Source: Sphingobium naphthae (GTDB lineage: Bacteria; Pseudomonadota; Alphaproteobacteria; Sphingomonadales; Sphingomonadaceae). From it: 64,000 nt of DNA. The stretch covers positions 310,001-374,000 of the forward strand of contig NZ_JAJGNO010000002.1 in the NCBI RefSeq assembly GCF_020782235.1, in the 5' to 3' direction. The notes beneath the pieces are model-generated. The model was not told the origin of the DNA. It did no database searches and worked only from the letters and a program-made list of their open reading frames with translations. Shown here piece after piece: positions 17,167 through 25,358 of this stretch (the stretch's first letter is position 1; each line of letters starts with the position of its first letter). The translations under genes were made by a program, and so were the position numbers.

Positions 17167-17430
17167 TCAGTGCGTCTCGCGCTTCAGCCGTTCGGCCAGC
17201 GCTTCGATCTCCTCGGGCTCCAGCAGCCAGGTGCGGGTCTTGCGCCCTTCGCGATGGACGGGCTGGGTCAGCAATACGCGGGCCTGGGCGCGAGCGTGGG
17301 GCTTGTAGAGGCCGAAATGCACCGCGCAGTCGCGGATCGTGCCGATCAGCGGCGGCTTGCCGTCCAGGTCGATCATGGTCGCGGGCTGATCCCAGGGGAT
17401 GGACGCGACGCCGGGAAATTTCTGTTCCAT
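17167..17430 (-). CDS. Conserved-looking small hypothetical protein
   Basis: An 87-aa soluble protein with no signal peptide or membrane helix: an N-terminal mixed region (IPWDQPATMIDLDGKPPLIG), a basic middle (REGRKTRTWLLEP) and an acidic amphipathic C-terminal helix (EEIEALAERLKRETH). I do not recognise the family. Its codon use and placement on the same strand 38 bases after the DUF4197 gene, together with the clean acidic/basic pattern, favour a real gene over a chance frame. Confidence 0.55.
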   Translation of the reverse strand: MEQKFPGVASIPWDQPATMIDLDGKPPLIGTIRDCAVHFGLYKPHARAQARVLLTQPVHREGRKTRTWLLEPEEIEALAERLKRETH

Positions 17431-17468
17431 GCGCCTGCGTCACCACGGCCCGGCGGCGAAATCAAGGC

Positions 17469-18140
17469 CTAACCGAGCAGGGCGATCAGCACCGGATCGC
17501 CGGTCGCGCGGGGATCGCGGCGGATTTCCGCTTCTTCCCGCCCGATCGCGCGGAAAATGGCGTCGCCGATCTGGTTCGAAACATTGTCGGCAAGCGCGGC
17601 ATAGTCGCGCCCGCCGCTCGCGGACAAGGCGGCCGAGAGCATTTCGAACATGTCCGATCGCAGCGCGCGCGATGCGCCGGGAAGCAGCGCGTCCACCACC
17701 GATCCGCGCGCTTCGCGGGCGAGCAGGTCGCTCGCCGCAGTGGGGCCGCCGCGCAGCACCGACACAGCGTCGGACAGCGTCATGCGCTGCACCGCATCCA
17801 TGACGATCGGCGCGGCATTGTCGGCCAGGTCGACCGCGACATCGTTGAGCGCCATCGCCACCCGGCTGCGCACGGCATCGGTGCGCAGCAGCGCGGACAG
17901 GACGGCGCCGCCGGTTCCGCCGCCCAGGTCCGGCGGGGTGATGCGCGTCAACTGGTCGTCGTAGAAGCCGCCGGGTTCGGTCAGCCGGGCGAAGGCGCGC
18001 TCGCTCGACAGTTGCAGCAGCCGGCGCACGGCCTGTTCGACGGTGTAGCGGCCCATCGGCGTAGCACAGGCGGCGAGCGGCAGCAGCGCCAGCGTCGCGA
18101 TCAGGCTGCGCCGGTCGGAAAGAGCGTGGGTCAGCGGCAT
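17469..18140 (-). CDS. DUF4197 domain lipoprotein
   Basis: A 223-aa protein with a lipoprotein signal (TLALLPLAAC, lipidated Cys25) followed by a helical DUF4197 domain (about 30-220): VEQAVRRLLQLSSERAFARL, MTLSDAVSVLRGGPTAASDL and the C-terminal YAALADNVSNQIGDAIFRAI. Members are envelope proteins of unknown function that are widespread in Gram-negative bacteria. It is probably co-transcribed with the 87-aa gene downstream. No catalytic motif is visible. Confidence 0.85.
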   Translation of the reverse strand: MPLTHALSDRRSLIATLALLPLAACATPMGRYTVEQAVRRLLQLSSERAFARLTEPGGFYDDQLTRITPPDLGGGTGGAVLSALLRTDAVRSRVAMALNDVAVDLADNAAPIVMDAVQRMTLSDAVSVLRGGPTAASDLLAREARGSVVDALLPGASRALRSDMFEMLSAALSASGGRDYAALADNVSNQIGDAIFRAIGREEAEIRRDPRATGDPVLIALLG

Positions 18141-18283
18141 GACGTGTCTCCCTTCATTATCCGGCCGGGGCGATGGACCCGGGCGCTTTGACGAAAGCTG
18201 AACGCGCCAGCGCCCAATGCGTCCCGGCTGTGCGCGCCGGCCAGGCGGTTGCCAAATCGGCAGGCGCGATCTACTCGGACAAT

Positions 18284-19150
18284 ATGGGGCAGCAGGACTT
18301 CATCGCCGTCGACTGGGGCACGACCAACCGGCGCGCCTATCGCATCCGCGCGGGCGCGGTGATCGGCAGCGTGCAGGACGCGCTGGGCGTGACCGCGGTG
18401 CCGGCCGGCGGCTTCGAACAGGAAGTGGCGCGGCTGCGTGAGGCGCTGGGCGACGCGCCGATGCTGCTGGCGGGCATGGTCGGATCCAACCGCGGCTGGG
18501 TGGATGCGGGCTATGTGCCGACCCCCGCCACGCTGGAGCAGCTGTCCGCCGCCATGGTCGCGCCGACGGGCGGCGTGCGCATCATTCCGGGCGTGCGCCA
18601 TGTCGCCGAAGGGCGCGGCGACGTGATGCGGGGCGAGGAAGTGCAGTTGCTGGGCGCCATCTCCGCAGGGCTGGCGCCGCCCGACGCGCTGCTGTGCCAG
18701 CCGGGCACGCATTGCAAATGGGCGTGGATGCGCGATGGCGCGATCGCGCGCTTCGTCACCGCCATGACCGGCGAGATGTTCGCGCTGCTCAGGAACCATG
18801 CGCTGATCGGGCAGGAAATGACGGGCGAAGTCGTGCCGGGCGACGCCTTTGCCGAGGGCGTGCGCGACGGCGCGCGCGGCGACCTGCTGGCGTCGCTGTT
18901 CGGCGTGCGGCCCGCCAGCCTGCTGGGCCTGCGCGCGCAGGCCGACGCCGCCGCCTATGTCAGCGGCCTGCTGATCGGCGCGGATTGCGCCGCCCATGCG
19001 GGCGAGGACATCGTGCATCTGCTCGCCGATCCGGCGCTTGGCGCGCTTTATGCCTGCGCGATCGAGCAGCTGGGCGGGCGGGCGGTGCGGATCGACAGCC
19101 ATGCCGCCTTCATCGCCGGCGCAACCCGCCTCTGGGAGAATCTGACATGA
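18284..19150 (+). CDS. dgoK: 2-dehydro-3-deoxygalactonokinase
   Basis: DgoK (288 aa) phosphorylates 2-keto-3-deoxygalactonate in the De Ley-Doudoroff route. The N-terminal phosphate-binding strand FIAVDWGTTNRRAYRI is diagnostic of the family. Further family blocks are MLLAGMVGSNRGWVDAGYV, GVRHVAEGRGDVMRGEEVQL, CQPGTHCKWAWMRDGAI, TAMTGEMFALLRNHALIG and LLIGADCAAHAGEDIVHLLA. ATG 18284 is chosen because it begins eight residues before the nucleotide-binding strand; an earlier in-frame start would add a non-conserved extension. It overlaps dgoA by ATGA. Confidence 0.93.
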   Translation: MGQQDFIAVDWGTTNRRAYRIRAGAVIGSVQDALGVTAVPAGGFEQEVARLREALGDAPMLLAGMVGSNRGWVDAGYVPTPATLEQLSAAMVAPTGGVRIIPGVRHVAEGRGDVMRGEEVQLLGAISAGLAPPDALLCQPGTHCKWAWMRDGAIARFVTAMTGEMFALLRNHALIGQEMTGEVVPGDAFAEGVRDGARGDLLASLFGVRPASLLGLRAQADAAAYVSGLLIGADCAAHAGEDIVHLLADPALGALYACAIEQLGGRAVRIDSHAAFIAGATRLWENLT

Positions 19151-19779
19151 GCCTCGATTTCGCCACCGCCTTCGCGCGCTGCCCGCTGGTCGCGATCCTG
19201 CGCGGCGTGCGCCCGGACGAGGTCGAGCCGATCGGCGACGCGCTGGTGGCCGCGGGCTTCACCCTGATCGAAGTGCCGATGAATTCGCCCGATCCGCTCG
19301 ACAGCATCGGCCGGCTGGCGCGGCGGCTGGAGGGACAGGCGCTGGTCGGCGCGGGCACGGTGCTGACGCCCGATCAGGTGCGCGCGGTGCAGCAGGTTGG
19401 CGGGCGGCTCATCATCTCGCCCAACAGCGACCTGTCGGTGATCGCGCAAAGTGCGCAGGCCGGCCTCGTCTCCATGCCCGGCTATTTCACGCCGACCGAA
19501 GCCTTCGCCGCGGTGCAGGCCGGGGCGAGCGCGCTCAAGCTCTTCCCCGCCGAGGCCGCGACCCCCGCCGTGCTGAAGGCGCAGCGCGCGGTGCTGCCCA
19601 AGGACCTGCCGATCCTGGTGGTGGGCGGCATCAATCCCGACAATATGGCGCCCTGGGTCGCGGCGGGCGCGAACGGCTTTGGCCTGGGCTCGGCGCTCTA
19701 CAAACCCGGCGCGACGGCGGCGCAGGTGAGCGAGGCCGCGCAGGCGTTCCTGAACGGCTGGAACGCCACCCAAGGCTGA
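19147..19779 (+). CDS. dgoA: 2-dehydro-3-deoxy-6-phosphogalactonate aldolase
   Basis: Class I KDPGal aldolase (210 aa) splitting 2-keto-3-deoxy-6-phosphogalactonate into pyruvate and glyceraldehyde-3-phosphate. Motifs are PLVAILRGVRPDEVEPIGDA (with the catalytic Glu in TLIEVPMNSPDPL), VGAGTVLTPDQV, the Schiff-base Lys in ASALKLFPAEAATPA and GGINPDNMAPW. KDPG aldolase (Eda) is related, but the EVPMNSPDPL segment and the pairing with dgoK favour DgoA. Galactose dehydrogenase, lactonase and galactonate dehydratase are not in the window. Confidence 0.92.
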   Translation: MSLDFATAFARCPLVAILRGVRPDEVEPIGDALVAAGFTLIEVPMNSPDPLDSIGRLARRLEGQALVGAGTVLTPDQVRAVQQVGGRLIISPNSDLSVIAQSAQAGLVSMPGYFTPTEAFAAVQAGASALKLFPAEAATPAVLKAQRAVLPKDLPILVVGGINPDNMAPWVAAGANGFGLGSALYKPGATAAQVSEAAQAFLNGWNATQG

Positions 19780-19914
19780 CGCGCCGGCACCGATGATGAC
19801 AAAGCGGTGTCCTTTTCATGAAGGGCGCCGACGCTGAACTTTCATCGGCCTGCCACCTGCCTTTCGCCATCCTGACCCACAGCCGCCTTAAGGCCGGCGC
19901 TGGGGGTTAGGGTC

Positions 19915-20994
19915 ATGCTGAAGTCGCTGCGCATCATCTTGTTTGCGAGCCTGACGGTCATGGTGGCGACCGGGACGACCGGCAGTCGCCCGCTCAGCCG
20001 CGCGCGCTTTCAGGATATGGGCGTCGTCGCGCCCTCGGCGGACGATCCGCTGAGCGTCATGACCTATAATGTGCGCGGCCTGCCCTGGCCGATCGCCTGG
20101 GGCCGGGCCGACGCGCTGGCGCAGATCGGCGACCGGCTGGCGGCGCTGCGCCGCGCGGGGCGACAGCCGCATATCCTGCTGCTGCAGGAAGCCTTCACGC
20201 CCGAAGCCAGGGCCATCGCGGCGCGCGCGGGCTATGCCCATGTCGTTGCCGGGCCGGACAGGCGCATGCGCGGCCCCGCGCCCGTCAGCGCGCGGGATCG
20301 CACCTATCTGGCGCGCGCGCGCTGGGACCGGGGCGAGGCGGCGGACAAGCAATTTGGCAGCGGTCTGCTGATCCTGTCCGACTATCCGATCCTGAGCGCC
20401 GCGCGCCTGGCCTTTCCGGCCCATGCCTGCGCCGGTTTCGACTGCCTCGCCAACAAGGGCGCGCTGGTGGCGCGGCTGGCGGTGCCAGGCATGGCGCAGC
20501 CGGTGCATGTGGTGAACACGCATCTCAACGCGCGCAAGGCGGCGGGCGTGCCGATCGCCCGGTCGCAGCGCGCCTTCGAACGGCAGGTCGATCTGCTGAC
20601 GCGCTTCGTGCGGGCGCAGGTGCCTGAAGACGCGCCGCTGATCCTGGGCGGCGACATGAATATCGGCCGCGATCCGGCGCGGCAGCGCGCCTTTTTCGAT
20701 CGCTGGGCGAACGCGGGCATGGGCTTCGTCGCGCCGCAACTGAGCGGCGCGCGGCGCGCACAGGCCCCGTTGCCGCAGGAGCAGGCGGCGCTGGCGGCGA
20801 CGGCCGAGCGCGGCAAGGACTGGCTGTTCGCCCGCGACGGCGCGGGCCGGCCGATGAGGGTCAAGCAGGCGCGGGTGCCGTTCGGCGCAGCGCCCGACAC
20901 CGCGCTGTCGGACCATGTCGGCTATATGTTGCGCTATGCGCAGGAGGCAGACCGAGTGACGCTGGCGGGCCTCGCCGCGGAGGCGCGGCCATGA
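19915..20994 (+). CDS. Secreted endonuclease/exonuclease/phosphatase-family hydrolase
   Basis: EEP-fold metal-dependent phosphoesterase (359 aa) with an N-terminal signal or anchor segment (SLRIILFASLTVMVATGTTG). Core motifs are in order: SVMTYNVRGLP (Asn ligand), LLLQEAF (metal Glu), VVNTHLNAR, ILGGDMNIGRDP (Asp/Asn pair) and the C-terminal LSDHVGYML (catalytic His). Substrate could be a phospholipid (sphingomyelinase-like), inositol phosphate or nucleic acid; the sequence does not decide. It overlaps the downstream barrel gene by ATGA, so the two are likely translated together. Confidence 0.85.
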   Translation: MLKSLRIILFASLTVMVATGTTGSRPLSRARFQDMGVVAPSADDPLSVMTYNVRGLPWPIAWGRADALAQIGDRLAALRRAGRQPHILLLQEAFTPEARAIAARAGYAHVVAGPDRRMRGPAPVSARDRTYLARARWDRGEAADKQFGSGLLILSDYPILSAARLAFPAHACAGFDCLANKGALVARLAVPGMAQPVHVVNTHLNARKAAGVPIARSQRAFERQVDLLTRFVRAQVPEDAPLILGGDMNIGRDPARQRAFFDRWANAGMGFVAPQLSGARRAQAPLPQEQAALAATAERGKDWLFARDGAGRPMRVKQARVPFGAAPDTALSDHVGYMLRYAQEADRVTLAGLAAEARP

Positions 20995-22154
20995 TCGGGC
21001 GGATCACCGGCGCGGCGCTGCTGGCCGGCTTCTGCCCCGCGGCGCAGGCGCAGATCCATTCGATCGACCAGACCGCGCGCTTCTCGCTGAAGCCGCCGGT
21101 GCGCATGACGCTGCTGCGACCGGACGATCGCGCCGCCGCCCGGCCGGCCGGGCTGGACCTGCGCCAGACCCCGCCCCCGCGCGAGGAGGCCGCGGTCGAT
21201 GTGCGCGTGGTGCGGCAGACGCTGCAATTTTCGCAGCAGCGCGCGAGCGGAACGCCTTCGACCGGGCCGATCGCACCGCATCTGTCGCGCACCCGCGTAC
21301 GCACTATAGAGGTCGAAGGGCTGCTGCCGATCGACGAACGCGCGCGCCTGCGGCTGGGCTGGACCGGCGCCAAATATAGCAACCGCAACGCCAATGTGAC
21401 CGCCGCCTACAGCAACGCCAATCTGCGCGCCAAGGACTGGTTCCAGCCCCATGCCGCGCTGCTGTGGTCGGCCCGCGCCGACCTGGAGCTGCAGGCCGGC
21501 TATGACGAGGCGCTGCTGGGCTATGCCGATGTCGGGATGAGTGGGCCGCTGGCGCTGACGCGCGAGGATTTCCGTCGGGTGCAGGGCATGTTGCGGCCCG
21601 AGCGGCACCGGCGGATGCGGGTCGGCACCAACTGGACGGCGGCGCCGGGAACGAGCATCGGCATCGACCTTTATGGCGGGCGGCTGGACGACCGGCTGCT
21701 GTTCGGCGCGGGCGGCGCGCTGCCCGTCAATCACGGGTCGGCCGATGTGCAGGGCGGCGTCCTGAGCGCAAGCCGGCAGCTTGGCCCGACGATCCGCTGC
21801 GCGCTGCGCTATGCCCTGGCGCGGGTCGACCGGCTGGACGGCGGCGCGGCGCAGGAAAGGCAGCTGGCGGCCGAGGGCCAGTGGCAGGCCGGGCCATGGC
21901 GCGCCAGCCTGCGCGCCGCGCGATCGAGCGCGCCTGCGCTGCTGACCGGCCCCGACGCGGACGATCGGGCGCTGCGCCTGTCGGCGGCGATCGCCTACCA
22001 GCCGCCGCGCGCGCCCGGCATGACGCTGGCCCTGCGCCTGGCCGATCCGGACCGGCTGGCGAGCAGCAGCTTCATGGGCGAAGGGGCGCCGCTTGGGCTG
22101 CGCGCGCAGGACCAGGCGCGCAGCCTGCTGCTGTCGGCGAAGCTGGCGCTGTGA
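20991..22154 (+). CDS. Plug-less TonB-receptor-like outer-membrane beta-barrel
   Basis: A 387-aa protein with a signal peptide (IGRITGAALLAGFCPAAQAQ) and alternating amphipathic strands. The middle (FQPHAALLWSARADLELQAG, then GYADVGMSGPLALTREDFRR and LRPERHRRMRVGTNW) strongly resembles the C-terminal barrel half of sphingomonad TonB-dependent receptors. There is no TonB box or plug domain, and the protein is about 40 percent of receptor length. It ends in LLLSAKLAL rather than an aromatic residue. It could be a shortened receptor, a porin derived from one, or a partner of the upstream EEP hydrolase. Confidence 0.65.
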   Translation: MIGRITGAALLAGFCPAAQAQIHSIDQTARFSLKPPVRMTLLRPDDRAAARPAGLDLRQTPPPREEAAVDVRVVRQTLQFSQQRASGTPSTGPIAPHLSRTRVRTIEVEGLLPIDERARLRLGWTGAKYSNRNANVTAAYSNANLRAKDWFQPHAALLWSARADLELQAGYDEALLGYADVGMSGPLALTREDFRRVQGMLRPERHRRMRVGTNWTAAPGTSIGIDLYGGRLDDRLLFGAGGALPVNHGSADVQGGVLSASRQLGPTIRCALRYALARVDRLDGGAAQERQLAAEGQWQAGPWRASLRAARSSAPALLTGPDADDRALRLSAAIAYQPPRAPGMTLALRLADPDRLASSSFMGEGAPLGLRAQDQARSLLLSAKLAL

Positions 22155-22227
22155 ACGCGCAAGGCCCTGCCATTTTTCTGTAGCCTTGGGCCCCTATCGC
22201 TCGCCGCTTCATGACGGGAGCAGCAGC

Positions 22228-23058
22228 ATGGCGGGTCGCCTGACGTCCATCCTCATCCTTTGCGCGGGCCTGAGCGGCAGTGCCATGGCGGCCGCCCAGC
22301 AGGGGTCCGACGCCCCGTCCCCGCCGCCTGCGCCCGTGGTCGCTCGCCTCCCCGCGCCCGAAGCGCATCAGGGCGTCGCGTCCGACGGCGTCCATCTCTA
22401 CGCGATCGACAATGACCGGATCGGCAAATATCGCCTGCGCGACGGCCAGCGCGTCGCCAGCTGGCAGGGCGAGCGGCGGCTGTTCCCGCACATGAACAGC
22501 TGCACCGTGGCGGGCCGTGAACTGGTCTGCGCCGCGTCCAACTATCCGGCCGTGCCGCAGACCAGCGCGGTCGAGTTTTTCGATCTTGCCACGTTGCGCC
22601 ATCTGCGCACCGTCAGCCTGGGCCTGGGACCCGGATCGCTGACCGTCATGGACCGGCACAACGGCAAATGGTGGGCGGTGTTCGCCAATTATGAGGGCAA
22701 GGGCGGGGAGCCCGGGCGCGACTATCGCCATACGCTGCTGGTGCGGATGGACGACCAGTTCCGGCAGGAAGCCGCCTGGGTCTTCCCCGCGGAAGTGCTG
22801 GCGCGGTTCGCACCCAAAAGCTGTTCGGGCATGAGCTGGAGCAAGGACGGGCGGCTCTATGTCACGGGCCATGACCGGCCGGAAATCTACGAACTGGCCC
22901 TGCCCGAGGCGGGATCGACGCTGGAGCTGCGCCGGACCATCGGCTTCGCCTCGCCTGGCCAGGCGATCGACTGGGATCCGGTCAAGCCCGGCCTGCTCTG
23001 GTCGATTGACCGGGCGCGCAACGACATGATCGGCAGCCGGATCGACGCAGGGCTCTGA
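22228..23058 (+). CDS. Secreted beta-propeller-like protein of unknown function
   Basis: A 276-aa protein with a Sec signal (LTSILILCAGLSGSAMAAAQ) and repeating strand patterns of a YVTN/strictosidine-synthase-like propeller: HQGVASDGVHLYAIDNDRIG, SCTVAGRELVCAASNYP, SAVEFFDLATLRHLRTVSLG, CSGMSWSKDGRLYVTGHDRP, GQAIDWDPVKPGLLWSIDRA. No catalytic motif could be assigned. It follows the barrel gene by 73 bases on the same strand and may belong to the same envelope operon. ATG 22228 is chosen because it starts the signal peptide. Confidence 0.7.
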   Translation: MAGRLTSILILCAGLSGSAMAAAQQGSDAPSPPPAPVVARLPAPEAHQGVASDGVHLYAIDNDRIGKYRLRDGQRVASWQGERRLFPHMNSCTVAGRELVCAASNYPAVPQTSAVEFFDLATLRHLRTVSLGLGPGSLTVMDRHNGKWWAVFANYEGKGGEPGRDYRHTLLVRMDDQFRQEAAWVFPAEVLARFAPKSCSGMSWSKDGRLYVTGHDRPEIYELALPEAGSTLELRRTIGFASPGQAIDWDPVKPGLLWSIDRARNDMIGSRIDAGL

Positions 23059-23078
23059 AGCAGCGCGGCGGATGTGCT

Positions 23079-23097
23079 AATGCGATTGACTCGCATG
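23079..23097 (+). promoter_or_regulatory. Fur-box-like operator upstream of DUF3649-PepSY-DUF3325
   Basis: AATGCGATTGACTCGCATG contains the perfect inverted repeat ATGCGA-TTGAC-TCGCAT (23080-23096) and has the same arm sequence and 5-base centre as the site at 13777-13795. It lies about 130 bases before the DUF3649 gene. Fur control is inferred from the repeated motif at two iron loci. Confidence 0.55.
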
Positions 23098-23146
23098 TCC
23101 TGATTGGCCTATCGAGCGCGCGGATCGATCGCTCGAAGGAACCCGC

Positions 23147-23221
23147 ATGTATCGTCACCCGCGCCTCCTGCCAGGCTCGACCAGCCTGTCGGCGGCGCTG
23201 CGCCAGAGCGCAGGGGCGTGA
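23147..23221 (+). CDS. Possible 24-residue leader or remnant peptide
   Basis: A short frame (MYRHPRLLPGSTSLSAALRQ, then SAGA and a stop) begins after GAAGGAACCCGC and ends 2 bases before the DUF3649 start. The ribosome site and the tight junction suggest translational coupling or a remnant of a lost gene start. Nothing about its sequence identifies a function, and it could be a chance frame. Confidence 0.25.
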   Translation: MYRHPRLLPGSTSLSAALRQSAGA

Positions 23222-23223
23222 CG

Positions 23224-23523
23224 ATGACCGTCAAGCGGCGGCAGGAGGGTTGGCGCTATCGCGGCAATGTGGCGCTGCGCGTGCTGGCCGGGTCGGTCGG
23301 GGCCTATCTGGTCATGGCGCTGACCGCGGCGCTGCTGGCCCGGACCCTGCCGATGAGCCGGGTGGAAGCCGTCACCACCGCCACCATGATCGCCTATCTG
23401 GCCGCGCCCGCCGTCACCATCTGGGCCTTTCTGGCGCGCGGCCCCTGGCGCGCGCTGGCCGGCGTCGCGCTGGTCGCGGGACTGCTGGCGCTGGGCGCCT
23501 GGGCCGCGGGGCAGCCGGCATGA
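23224..23523 (+). CDS. DUF3649 domain iron-uptake membrane protein
   Basis: A 99-aa protein with three helices, matching DUF3649: YRGNVALRVLAGSVGAYLVM, then LLARTLPMSRVEAVTTATMI (the conserved P-x-x-R-x-E-A-V block), YLAAPAVTIWAFLARGPWRA and a final helix. Members occur beside PepSY and DUF3325 genes in ferric-siderophore uptake loci. The ATG at 23224 is chosen because it removes a long non-conserved N-terminal stretch. ATGA coupling to the PepSY gene. Confidence 0.82.
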   Translation: MTVKRRQEGWRYRGNVALRVLAGSVGAYLVMALTAALLARTLPMSRVEAVTTATMIAYLAAPAVTIWAFLARGPWRALAGVALVAGLLALGAWAAGQPA

Positions 23524-25031
23524 GCGCCCTGCCATCTGCGGCGGTGCGCGAGGGGATGCGCCAATGCATGGCCTGGCTGCATGGCTGGACCGGGCTGTTG
23601 CTGGGCCATGTGCTGTTCCTCATGTGCCTGACGGGCACGCTCACCGTTTTCAAGGCCGAGATCAGCCGCTGGATGCGGCCGGAAACGACCGCCTCCGCCG
23701 CGCCGGCCGACGCCATGGTCGCCGCGACCCGCTGGCTGGAGCGCAACACCAGCGGATCGACCGGCTGGTTCCTAACCGCCCCCGATAGCCATCAGAACGC
23801 CGTCCAGGCGACCTATGACGGCACTGGCGGCTATGTGACGCGCGCGCTCGATCCAGTCAGCGGCGCGCCGGTCGCGCGCGAGACGCTGGGCGGAGAATTC
23901 TTCTACCGCTTCCATTTCGAACTGGAGCTGCCCTATCCCTGGGGGCGGCTGCTGGCGTCGCTGGCGGGGATGATGATGCTGACCGCGCTGGTCACCGGGA
24001 TCATCGCGCACAAGCGCATCTTCAAGGACATCTTCACCTTCCGCCCGACCAAGGGGCAGCGCAGCTGGCTGGATGGTCATAATGCGCTGGGCGTGCTGGC
24101 GCTACCCTTCCACATCATGATCACCTTCACCGGCGTGCTGACGCTGGCGTCGCTCAACCTGCCCTGGGGGATGGCGGCAGGCTATGGCGCGGACGTCGCG
24201 ACCCTCTACAGCGACCTGACGCCCGGATCGGTGACGCGCCCGGCCCTAGGCGAAAAGGCGCCGCTGGCCCCGATTGCACCGATGCTGGCACACGCGCAGC
24301 GCCATTTTGGCGGCGCGCCGATCGGCCGCGTCTATGTCTTCAACCCCGGCGACAAGGGGGCGGTGGTGGTCGTCTATCCATCGGATCAGAAGGCGATCGG
24401 CTATATGCCGGGCGAAATCAGCTTCGACGGCGCGACTGGCGCGGTGCTGAAAGCCTGGACCGAAAACCGGCCGGCGGTGCGCGCCTATCAGACCGTCTAT
24501 GGCCTGCACATGGCGCGCTTCGCGCCGGAACTGACCCGCTGGCTCTATTTCCTGGGCGGCGCGATGCTGACCATGGCGATCGCGACCGGCATGGTGCTGT
24601 GGATCGTCAAGCGCCGCGAGCGCGCGCCGCTGTCGATCGGCAACCGCATCCTGGAACGGCTGAACGTAGGCATGCTGACCGGCGCGCCGATCGGAGCGGC
24701 CGCGTTCCTGATCGCCAACCGGCTGTTGCCGCTGGGGATGGCCGATCGCGCACAGGCGGAGGTGTCCGCCGCGCTGTGGAGCGCGGGCGCGGTGATGGTG
24801 GCCGGCCTGGCGCTGCGGCCCGCGATCGGATGGCCGGTGCTGTTGGGCGCGCTGGCAGTGGCCTGCGCCTGCGCCGCGCTGCTGGGCCCGATCTGGGCGG
24901 GGGGCCCCGTGATGGTGACGATCAACCTGATGCTGCTGGGCGTCGCGCTCGCACTAACGCCTCTGATCCTGCGCCAGACCAAGCGGCTGAGCGCGCCGGT
25001 GCCGCTGCGCCGGCGAATGGCGCCGGCATGA
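23520..25031 (+). CDS. PepSY-associated transmembrane protein (second iron module)
   Basis: PepSY_TM family inner-membrane protein (503 aa). Helix 1 is MAWLHGWTGLLLGHVLFLMC; the first periplasmic loop has FFYRFHFELELPYPWGRLL. The second helix pair carries WLDGHNALGVLALPFHIMIT with the conserved His residues, and HMARFAPELTRWLYFLGGAM opens the later helices. The C-terminal third holds four more helices. Function in iron release or reduction after siderophore uptake is inferred from family and neighbours. It is coupled by ATGA on both sides. No receptor gene is adjacent, unlike the module at 9063-13744. Confidence 0.9.
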   Translation: MSALPSAAVREGMRQCMAWLHGWTGLLLGHVLFLMCLTGTLTVFKAEISRWMRPETTASAAPADAMVAATRWLERNTSGSTGWFLTAPDSHQNAVQATYDGTGGYVTRALDPVSGAPVARETLGGEFFYRFHFELELPYPWGRLLASLAGMMMLTALVTGIIAHKRIFKDIFTFRPTKGQRSWLDGHNALGVLALPFHIMITFTGVLTLASLNLPWGMAAGYGADVATLYSDLTPGSVTRPALGEKAPLAPIAPMLAHAQRHFGGAPIGRVYVFNPGDKGAVVVVYPSDQKAIGYMPGEISFDGATGAVLKAWTENRPAVRAYQTVYGLHMARFAPELTRWLYFLGGAMLTMAIATGMVLWIVKRRERAPLSIGNRILERLNVGMLTGAPIGAAAFLIANRLLPLGMADRAQAEVSAALWSAGAVMVAGLALRPAIGWPVLLGALAVACACAALLGPIWAGGPVMVTINLMLLGVALALTPLILRQTKRLSAPVPLRRRMAPA

Positions 25032-25354
25032 TCGCGGCGGCGGGGCTCCTCTATCTTGGCCTGTTCGCGATCGCCGCGAGCATGGGCCGCCACCGCCGGG
25101 CGCTCTCGGGCCCCTGGCACCAACCGGCGACCGCACCGTTGCTGGCGCCGGTCGGCTGGTGCCTGATCCTGGGATCGCTGCTGGCGATGCTGCCGCACTG
25201 GCAGGGCGGCGTCGGGCTAGTCAGCTGGATCGGGCTGCTGCCGCTGCTCGGCGGGGCGTTGCTGCTGGGGCTGAGCTATCGGCCGCGCTGGCTGGTCCAT
25301 GGCGCGGCGGCGGCGGTGCTGCTGAGCTTGGCCGGCGCGCTCATCGGCGCCTGA
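25028..25354 (+). CDS. DUF3325 domain membrane protein
   Basis: A 108-aa protein with three to four helices and the DUF3325 pattern: a short N-terminal helix, GRHRRALSGPWHQ, LAPVGWCLILGSLLAMLPHW and GLVSWIGLLPLLGGALLLGL. These proteins travel with PepSY and DUF3649 genes in iron-uptake operons. The ATG overlaps the PepSY stop. The gene ends 4 bases before the convergent stop of the histidine kinase. Confidence 0.82.
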   Translation: MIAAAGLLYLGLFAIAASMGRHRRALSGPWHQPATAPLLAPVGWCLILGSLLAMLPHWQGGVGLVSWIGLLPLLGGALLLGLSYRPRWLVHGAAAAVLLSLAGALIGA

Positions 25355-25358
25355 GCGC

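Noticed and set aside
15170..17308. Long plus-strand open frame opposite the GH2 gene
   Set aside because: GH2 motifs and catalytic residues are clear on the minus strand; the plus frame has none.
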